Made by a program: the position numbers and the translations under genes
Part shown: piece after piece, positions 55,441 to 64,000 of the stretch
Position numbering within the stretch: the stretch's first letter is position 1
Layout of the letters: every line of letters starts with the position of its first letter
DNA from: Paralvinella palmiformis
Taxonomy: Eukaryota > Annelida > Polychaeta > Terebellida > Alvinellidae
Length of the DNA stretch: 64,000 nt
Assembly: GCA_025642065.1 (NCBI GenBank)
Contig: JAODUP010000435.1
Span: 121,001 to 185,000 of the forward strand
Direction: 5' to 3'
Notes under the pieces: generated by a model
Databases searched by the model: none
What the model was told of the DNA's origin: nothing
The model's input: only the letters and a program-made list of their open reading frames with translations

Positions 55441-56026
55441 AACAAAACAAATAAAATTACAAAAAAACCTTAACAAGACTGAAGAGAGTTAGATTTCTGG
55501 ATTTCAAAGTATCTAAAGTATAGTTCCATCAACTGTCAACATATTTATGTTCGTGTATACTTGTATTCTCTTTTCTCCTATCTTAGTCCCACCAAAGACT
55601 GAATCTATGCAAGGCACATAATATAATAGAAGATTAGATGTTTCATTCTTCATTTGCTATCATATTATTACTCGTAATAGTCAAGTACATTTTAAATAGA
55701 ACACGACGACACAAGAAAAGATGGAACCAGTGATACATTTTACTTTATTCAAATTGTCCAACTAACCTAAACATTGAACAGTCATTCAATGTTTTAATTT
55801 GATCTAAAGGTATTGTAATTTCTCAGTGAAATATATGATATTTTGCATTTATTCGTAGGCATTATATGTGAAAATGATTACGAAAATGTATATATTATTA
55901 AAAAATCATCCATTAACTCGTACACATATGCGGTATATGTTGTCAAGAAAAGTAGTTATTAAGCAGGGTTATCAATTGGTTCAAATATTTATGATGTCCA
56001 CCATTGTCATCAATATAAAACTGAAC
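55441..56026. other. AT-rich unique stretch
   Basis: No gene or element recognised. Confidence 0.5.
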
Positions 56027-56185
56027 TCGATGTCTCGGAGTAATCCGCGTTGGACCACAGGTCATTACCACCTGAGTTCGAATCTCGGCGTGGGTATATA
56101 TGAAGAGTGTTTTCAACTTTGACTTCGCTTCATTACCCTTGGAGGTGCCCAAAAGTGGCCGTAAAACACCAATCATCATCATCTC
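56027..56185 (+). mobile_element. Family A SINE with internal deletion
   Basis: The head (B box GAGTTCGAATCTC), body and ATC tail (56170-56182) are present, but about 30 bases between GGAGGT and CAAAAGTGGCC are missing compared with other copies. Confidence 0.88.
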
Positions 56186-56675
56186 TGAGTAACCTCGTTT
56201 TTATCACGGATTCCTCAAATATTCAGGAACAATTGAAGGTCAAATTGACACACTCTTCACCTACCAACAAGATATATTATCCATATTCACTGTACTAATG
56301 TCATATTGTACAGCTCCATCTTTATTCGAGATCAATTTTTTTTTAAAGAGAAAAATATAACATTATGTAGTATAATATTAAAATTCTGAGCCAATCACTT
56401 GTTGTTACGTTTAATTAATGTATAATAACAATCAACTTTAAGGTCCACATACATTTATAATATCATAAAAATAATCATAAGTGGTGGCAAAAATTGGAAT
56501 ATACAACTGGAAGATGTTCATCTAGAGCTGAATGCACCGAGCAATATAATAATGTATCGCTAATAACATGAAGCGAACTCGGAGGCCCCAGAAACGTGTC
56601 TCCTGACAATTCCAACTGAAATCCAATGACTTTATCTTTGAGTCTTAATGTCATTTGACCTATTCTTTTAAAGCG

Positions 56676-56679
<4 letters not shown>
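56186..56679. other. AT-rich unique stretch
   Basis: No gene or element recognised. Confidence 0.5.
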
Positions 56680-56750
<71 letters not shown>

Positions 56751-56817
56751 TATATACATATTATATATAGAATAAGATAGACCAAGTAATACAATACAGG
56801 TAACTAATTTCACAGTT

Positions 56818-56889
<72 letters not shown>

Positions 56890-56890
56890 C
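56680..56890. repeat. Two (TA)n arrays, second joined to (GA)n
   Basis: TA at 56680-56745 and 56822-56868, followed by GA to 56890. Confidence 0.96.
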
Positions 56891-57872
56891 TCTGTTATAA
56901 TTGGTAAATACTTGGACCTTTGTGGTTTTAATTCTGTATTTATTTGTCAGTGTGACCTTCAGAGTTAGACTGTAATATGCTTTCTTTAGACAATGACAAA
57001 CACACCGAGAGATGTGTAGATAGTATTATCCGTTGCCAAGTGTGACAGCTATTGACAGGTTGAGTACACGGACAGCACTGCTTGTTATCAGATATCAAAA
57101 CATTGTTAGCCCAGCTGATTGTGTAAACTGCAAGTGATATATTAGTTTCAACAGGGGGCAGAGAACACAGGCACAGGCATGCACGCTCTCGTGCAAACAT
57201 ACACTCACGTATGAACACAGACTCTACGTGGATGCATGAGATATCTGATATATTTGTATTAGTTATCACTGTTATTTAGCCAATGTCCCGATGAATCATC
57301 CAAATAATTGAAGAGTGGGTTTTAATTTACCAAGCTAGGGCCAGTTTACGAAATTGGCAAGACCAGAGAGAGAGGAGTGGAAGGGAGAGAGAGGGGGTGG
57401 GGAAGATAGGGGGAGGAAAAGAGGGAGATATGGGGGGGGGGGATTTGAGAGAGACAGCCGTATTTTGGTGCACAATTAATTAGCCGGTGAATATTTCATT
57501 AAAGATGCAAGACTGACATTCCAATCGTGTTCCCTGAACGCTGGCTTAGGCTAACCAAAAACGAGAAGATTTATGAGTCAGTGACATCATAATAACATGT
57601 TCCCCCCCCCAAATATCTTCTCATTTCTAGTTCTTTATTTATCTTTTACCTCCCATAACTGTCCAGAGATGGCGCTTAGTTTTCGTCATTTTCGCCATTA
57701 ATCTACGCAGTGCGTCGACTGCGCAGCTCATGTAGGGCTAGCCTGTTCTGTTGGACGGGATGGAAGGCTGATAAATAGGCGATTTGATGGGAACAAAGAG
57801 ATGCTATCAATTAAATACATTATTTTGAGAATAGCGATTAAATATCCTGATAAATGCTCTGCGTGTGTTAGT
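56891..57872. other. Unique stretch with a purine-rich patch
   Basis: GA/GGGG-rich DNA lies at 57365-57450 and a poly-C at 57602-57610. 57660-57740 is CpG-richer. No gene is recognised. Confidence 0.45.
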
Positions 57873-57929
57873 CTCACTCACTCACTCACTCACTCACTCA
57901 CTCACTCACTCACTCACTCACTCACTCAC
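57873..57929. repeat. (ACTC)n microsatellite
   Basis: Perfect for about 57 bases, then CATTC-type variants to 57977. Confidence 0.96.
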
Positions 57930-58259
57930 GCATTCCTTCACTCATTCCTTCACTCATTCACCAATTCATTCACTCATTTTTCAATGATAACGAGACTGTT
58001 AGACAATAGGAAAGCTACATATACGTGCAAACGCACAAGCGCGCGCACAGACAATGTGGATGCGGCTGTGGGGATATTTTATCCCTAATAGATTTCCTGT
58101 TGTTGCTGTCACTGGTCGGACTATCATATCATCAATTTCATATGATGTGACAAATGCCATTACAGGTTCATTTCCGGTCAAAGCGAACTGCTTATTTCTC
58201 ATAAAAATGCCAGCTTCAGTCGAGTATTGTTTTGTTAACCAAAGGCCCTTGTCTGTGAC
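57930..58259. other. Unique stretch
   Basis: No gene or element recognised. Confidence 0.5.
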
Positions 58260-58310
58260 ACATACACACACTCACACAAACCCATACGCACACACACAAA
58301 CTCTCTCAAA

Positions 58311-58398
<88 letters not shown>
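58260..58398. repeat. (CA)n-(CT)n-(TA)n-(GT)n compound microsatellite
   Basis: Four dinucleotide classes are joined: CA-rich to 58299, CT to 58332, TA to 58372 and GT to 58398. Confidence 0.96.
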
Positions 58399-58402
<4 letters not shown>

Positions 58403-59027
58403 ACTTTGAAACATATGTCCTTAAAAATGTGCTATACAATATAGCACTACAAGTACCTTTGATAAAATGATCTTGGAAACATGTGCCGTAAAGTAATTAT
58501 TTACGTGCGATATAAATAGTGATATAATGCTTGTAAAGTGAGACATAACACGCCATTCAAAGTTTTACACAGTATAAAGAAGAATTTAATGACAACGATT
58601 TGTTTATCTTGGGAGGTATTACCTGGGGGGGGGACTCATGTGGGAATTCTTCTACAAACACCGGAATCTTACTCCGACGTGAGCCATGATTTGAAGGTTG
58701 ACAGTACGGAGGGATAACTACTATCTCTAGTACCACAACCGTGTGTATTAATAAGTTGATCGTGAAGTTTGTAATATTATGTTGTATTGTATGCAATCAC
58801 CCGAAAGAACACCAAACCGAACACGGCCGCCGATTTGATGGCAAATAGGTCCCAACTTCCGGTGGTGGAAAAAAGGAACGCAGACTGCAAAATTGGGTTT
58901 ATAAACATGGTGAATTACTATTCGGTCGTTGGTTGCATAAGCGTGGGCGTAAAAGTAATACAAAAGGAATATATTTCCATCGGTAAGTATAAGGAACACA
59001 TTTAAAATAGCTATTAAAGCGTTGTTT

Positions 59028-59039
59028 TTTGGCGGGAAA
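59028..59039. promoter_or_regulatory. E2F-like site
   Basis: TTTGGCGGGAAA is a full match to the classical E2F consensus. Confidence 0.4.
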
Positions 59040-59265
59040 TTAAGCTTAACTAAAACCCCTCGTCTGTCTCTGGCATTTGATCCCAATCAAACTAGATCTA
59101 CGGACTTGCATAAAACGACATTTACATATTTCATGGCATTTAATAGACCAGGAATAATACGGATTGTCTGCACACACAAAATTGTAATGCACACATCACA
59201 ATAACTGTCCGTATGCATAGGTTCAAAACTCGAAGCGCAGCCGCTTCAACGTTGCTTTTTCCCTT

Positions 59266-59298
59266 ACCGGAAGTCAGCGCTGTTTGATCATGGCGGCC
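59266..59298 (+). promoter_or_regulatory. ETS site plus YY1/TISU-like start
   Basis: ACCGGAAGT (59266-59274) is followed by GATCATGGCGGC (59287-59298), which fits 11 of 12 positions of the TISU consensus. The ATG at 59290 opens MAAQSNATEYSV before a stop; GT dinucleotides within could splice. A promoter is plausible. Confidence 0.35.
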
Positions 59299-60523
59299 CA
59301 ATCAAATGCCACTGAGTACTCGGTTTAGTTTTTCTTTTAGGTCAATGGTTGTATGATATATAAACGGATTAAATAAATGTGATATAGCGAAGTGATGTTT
59401 TAATGTTTGCCATACAAAATTAATAACACTGTTCATAATTAGTAAATTAATATCCCTCACTTTTTAAGATAGTAATAATTTATTGGCGCATCCTTTGTCA
59501 CAAAACCAACTTTAATGCCGTAATTAGTAGAACCACTTTTTGGCGCATGCTTGTCGTATTACACCACTAGTGGACGATAGCAACCGAAACTGTGCTTAGC
59601 AATATCAATCCAGTTTATCAATGAGATACCTCGAGATCCGGTATCTAAACAAGACGGACTAAACTGGACTTAGACAGATAAATATAGCACGCATTAAATG
59701 GCACTACGTTGTCTCGCGCGCATTAATCTTATAACACGACGAGTCGAGATTTATGTTCGAGTAGGAGCGTTATGAGATAAACGAGCCGATTGCGCTATAA
59801 GCAGACGGCTAAAAATGAAAGGCGACCGAAAGGCGAACGCGTTGATCCAGGGTCGTGATGGATCCGTCAGATATCTGATGTTAATGGCGAAAACATTCCC
59901 ACGAAACAAACATCAATCTGGTTCTTGTGTCATCCAAAATGGCGTGAAATAGAAGGAGACACGGTCGTGGTTGGTCAACAGACAAGAGGTCAGTGAGGTC
60001 AAACCAGGATGATCCCAAACGATATCGTTACTTGGCATATGAATACCGATTACCTTTGGGATGCGAGGGTTCCGGGAGGCTGTTGGTTTTTATTTTTGTG
60101 TTAGATGTTTAAATAAAGGTCATCGGTGGGAAGGATGGGATGATGTAATATATAAGTCATCTTTGGTGATGGCGCATCATCATCATCATTTCATCAGTTT
60201 GAAGATAGGGATTTATCATCGATGGTATATTGTTGGTCTATCTAGAATAACATATATGTATGAAGGGCTAAATATTATAGTCCTCCGTTAGGTAGATACA
60301 TGTAAATATGCATGCATAGCGACAGTCAAACATACAGGCAGACAGTTAGGCAAACAGCCAGCCAGACAGGAAGGCAGACAGGCAGATGACATATGATACA
60401 ACAGATACTGCAAAAGAAGATAGGCAGAGTAATTAACTTCTTTTTTCATGGAGGCCTGCGCAGATACACAGACAGACACAAATTGAAAATTAAAGTTTGA
60501 TACCACCAGACACACGTGCTAGA

Positions 60524-60740
<217 letters not shown>

Positions 60741-61667
60741 TATATAATTAATCTACTCAATAACATATACTAATAGCCAGATGTATATACCCTTCACAAT
60801 GTTCTATGCAATAATCGAGCCAATCTCCACATATCTTCCGACCACATCTATTTATCAGTAAGATCTCATCATCGCAGTGCCACCTGTGTTTAGCTTCCAG
60901 CCGTCATACACAGCTGCCAGCCCAAACTATATTAATGCCGAAATATACACTAGGGGCGCCACGGTATATATTAAATATGGCTGCCCGTTTACCGAGGAAA
61001 ACAAACTTTACACGTAGATATCAAGCCATCACCGACATGACAGGAGATAGCAAATATATACAGCACTTTATCTGGGAAATAAACAGCTGTGCTAATTTTT
61101 TTTCTTGCCCCGAAGAACGGATTCTTCCTAAAGTGTCTTCGTCTAAAGGGTTACATATTTTAAATGATTTATATTATTTAAAGCAAAAACTTTCTTATGT
61201 GATTGTGACCATATTAAAGACTTTATTGTGTTACATATATGTTTGTATCACTTTCAAACACTAACACCTTACATTTTGTATCCCTTTTAATGTACCCTTT
61301 CAATTAGTATCAACTATTAAATGACTAAAGAAATATATAAGCAGAAAACCTTTAACTCAATATGGAATTTCTGTAGCAGCGTCCTTTGACAAACTTGCAA
61401 AACCACTTACACACACGTCCGCCCGCACGCGCGCGCGCGCGCACACACACACACGCACAATATCAACATCTCCATTAAATATCACCGCGGGACGTGTATA
61501 CACGATAAGTTCATCCTGAGAGTACATTACATGGTACATTGTGGTGCATCTCCATATCGCCATCTCACCGGAGACGGATATTAAATTGACAAAGCCAGTC
61601 GACAGTCAAATATAAGAGAATTGTCCATAACAGGCGAGAGGACATTGTGGCCACATATAATGAAAAC

Positions 61668-61720
<53 letters not shown>

Positions 61721-62157
61721 GGAGCATTTTAATTATAGACGATCATCAATCAAGCCGGTGACATGTCAGAGACATAATGACTGGTTATTTATACAAACTG
61801 ATCCGTCAGCGAACGGATAAGATTCAACAATAATTGAGATATTTCACACGGCGCTCACCAAATCTCAGTCTCATTATGGTGTATTGTATATTCGTCTTCT
61901 GCTTGGGGGGGAGGGGGAGCGTTTATTTCCTTTCGAAGACGTATCGTGGAGGGCTGGATATTTAATAAAATGCGATCTAAGTAACGATTACGAGTCGCGG
62001 AAGAGTTTAGAAAAGGAATAACACATGCATGCTACCAGTGTAGAAGTAATAGAGAGGGGGGATAAACACAGATCGGTCAGGCAGAGCGCATGCGCTCACA
62101 CATGAACACCCGCATACACAGCAATACAAATATAGATAGACAAATATTTAGATACAG

Positions 62158-62160
<3 letters not shown>
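60741..62160. other. Unique stretch with short repeats
   Basis: GC/CA at 61425-61456 and CA-GA at 61672-61721. A 14-bp palindrome GAGCGCATGCGCTC is at 62084-62097. The plus frame 60935-61264 has no recognisable domain. No gene is accepted. Confidence 0.4.

Positions 62161-62218
<58 letters not shown>
62161..62218. repeat. (TA)n microsatellite
   Basis: About 58 bases of perfect TA. Confidence 0.97.
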
Positions 62219-62219
<1 letters not shown>

Positions 62220-62337
62220 TGAAAGAGAGAAAGGCAGAGAGACAGACAGACAGACATACAAACATATATACATATATGATATGCACTTGTCAAACACGAA
62301 TATGAACAGTATATACAGAGGCTAGAAAAAAACGCTT

Positions 62338-62525
62338 GATGATGATCATCGTGATTGATGATCGGTGCTTGTACATTTGGTAGGCTATATGGGCCGAGCG
62401 ACCTCCAAAGGTAATGAAGCGAAGTCAAAGATGAAACACCATTCAGATAAGCACACGCCGAGATTCGAACTCAGGTGGTAGTGATCTCTGGTCCAACGTG
62501 ATGCCACCTAGACCACGGAGGCGCC
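62338..62525 (-). mobile_element. Family A SINE
   Basis: The head (B box GAGTTCGAATCTC on the minus strand), body and ATC tail (62338-62350) are present. About 10 bases are deleted near the tail compared with other copies. Target duplications are unclear. Confidence 0.9.
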
Positions 62526-63679
62526 CATAGGAAAAGCACTCGAAATACGCAATATAAATATTTTCACTATGGGAAAAACAATACCATGGAATAGATGTCT
62601 AGACACTTCCAGATCATCCGGTCAAGTTTCCAAAAATGTTACTCCCTCTTGCTTTGCTGAATTGGGACTAATCGGATTAAGCCATGTTTGAAATAAATAA
62701 TGTAAAACAAACAATAACCTGTAGTGCAGCAAACACATTTCAATATATGTGGACAAATTACCAATTTCCTTAGAACACAAAATGCTTTACAACGGAATGA
62801 AGAATTGAGCTATGTGTTGTCGTAATGTGTGATGCGGGCCTGCGATTGTACAAAATAAGCACTAAGCAACGAGAAATAACCCAGATATTGTCACTCAATA
62901 GCCGTGAAAGGCGCAATGTTCTGCTAGTGTCCAGATTAGTAGTGTCCATTGTGTGCATTAGATCTTTCGGCAACAGAAGCGGGACAAAGGTCACATAGAA
63001 GGTCATCCTTGCGGCCAGAGAGGGAACTCTGGCCCAGCTGGGTTTAGTGGATGATTTAGCTCGATTGTTCGAGCAAGTGGACACTGTCTAGAAGCCCAAC
63101 TCGGCTGACCATTCGGTTATCGTGCGCTTTGCTATATCAGCTAGTGAGCGCTGCCAGATTGGCCCATTGGGCTTTAACTATTGTTATCGCGGATATTTAT
63201 ATGCCGGGCGTGGGCTAGGATGAAATCTGTGGGGCTTCCCTACCGGATCCTGGCCGTTTTGATCGAGGATGGCGCTATATCGGGGCTGCGATGCTTGTTA
63301 CTGTTATATTAGCGATTGGGACTCTACTGGATTGCCCTGTTGGGCCGTCCACGCCGAGCCATGTTACGCCCTCAAAATGTCGCATTTGTTGGCCATTATT
63401 TTGCTCAGAGTTCAGACATCAATGGATCTAGGTTCAATGGAGAAGACACGGTAATTAACTGTGTCGGATTCGCTGAGATATTGCCCTCGGGGAGACATAA
63501 CTGACGTGCCTCGCCGGTACGCGCGTTCGCGTGTCTGGTGCGCAATGGTCGTTTGTCAGGAGCAGTCAGTTTGATTCGTGAACTAACATGGTCAGCGCTG
63601 ATGTGTCAGTTAGCCGAGACCGGAATGTAATAACAGAGTTTATTGTACCGATAGAGTCCATTGTAGAAGCTGCTCCCCG
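62526..63679. other. Unique stretch, GC-richer from 63080
   Basis: 63080-63580 is CpG-richer and repeat-free with several open frames; see 63310. It may be a conserved or coding block. Confidence 0.4.
63310..63449 (+). CDS. Low-confidence exon-like segment
   Basis: An acceptor-like TTACTGTTATATTAG precedes an open frame (GLYWIALLGRPRR... to ...RFNGEDT) that ends at ACG|GTAATT, a weak donor. The tail (SSDINGSRFNGEDT) is protein-like. A second plus-strand frame is open too, which lowers confidence. No family is recognised. Confidence 0.18.
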
Positions 63680-63902
63680 TCACTCACTCACTCACTCACT
63701 CACTCACTCACTCACTCACTCACTCACTCACTCACTCACTCACTCACTCACTCACCACCACCACCCCCACCACCACCACCACCACCACCACCACCACTCA
63801 CTCACTCACTCACTCACTCACTCACTCACTCACTCACTCACTCACTAACCAACACTCACTCACTCACTCTCACACTCACTCACTCACTCACTCACTCACT
63901 CA
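63680..63902. repeat. (ACTC)n-(ACC)n-(ACTC)n microsatellite
   Basis: ACTC to 63753, ACC triplets to 63796, ACTC to 63846, then interrupted ACTC to 63902. Confidence 0.97.
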
Positions 63903-64000
63903 TATTTTAGACAGTTTGATATACAGGCATATAGATAGATACAGAGATAGACAGATAATAAGATAAATAATTAAAATAAATACATTTCTTTTAGCCTAGA
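63903..64000. other. AT-rich end of window
   Basis: Loose ATAGA/ACAGA units, then AT-rich sequence. Nothing else is seen. Confidence 0.5.

Overview
The window looks like nuclear DNA of an animal, and the style suggests a marine invertebrate; a mollusc or other lophotrochozoan is my guess, not something I can prove from sequence alone. The evidence is dense simple-sequence repeats of almost every class, many dispersed tRNA-derived SINEs with (ATC)n or (CTCA)n tails, one pogo-like TA-flanked MITE, GT-AG splice signals around short coding-like stretches, and no long open reading frame except those made of microsatellite translation. There are no operons, Shine-Dalgarno sites, rRNA genes, CRISPR arrays or bacterial mobile elements.

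Protein-coding content is very low. The strongest candidate is an internal exon at 8237-8382 with a pyrimidine tract, AG acceptor, AG|GTAAGT donor and a single hydrophobic helix. Next is a small two-exon model at 9809-10138 that begins at an exact TISU/YY1 start element and joins in phase across a 201-bp GT-AG intron. Several short, protein-like frames (1637-1780, 1791-2055, 2856-2957, 6967-7300, 19048-19242, 25874-25945, 47695-47805, 54090-54152, 63310-63449) are listed at low confidence. The rest reads as intergenic or intronic DNA.

Layout: 1-1.4 kb microsatellites; 1.6-3.1 kb unique, coding-like; 4.3-6.3 kb decayed tandem repeats with a SINE; 6.6-10.1 kb the best exon candidates; 12.1-13.5 kb decayed repeat and a large triplet array; 13.5-15.6 kb unique DNA with a CTCF-like site and the MITE; 17.2-18.2 kb a 117-bp minisatellite; 18.9-21.5 kb unique CpG-containing blocks with RFX and NRF1 motifs; 23.9-27.5 kb decayed 25- and 27-bp minisatellites; 27.7-36.5 kb SINE-rich; 37.9-45.6 kb microsatellites and decayed minisatellites; 45.9-49.3 kb the densest SINE cluster; 50-64 kb unique stretches separated by (TA)n, (CA)n, (ACTC)n and (ACAG)n arrays, with promoter-like motifs near 59.0-59.3 kb.

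Two themes stand out. Different SINE families end directly in different microsatellites, so retroposons may be seeding the microsatellite landscape. Many apparently unique stretches are very old, degenerate tandem repeats of about 21-55 bp. I found no evidence for a new multi-gene system; the most unusual items are the TISU-started microgene, the possible SINE 3' transduction at 29.6-29.95 kb, and a 61-bp double-hairpin insertion inside a 27-bp minisatellite.
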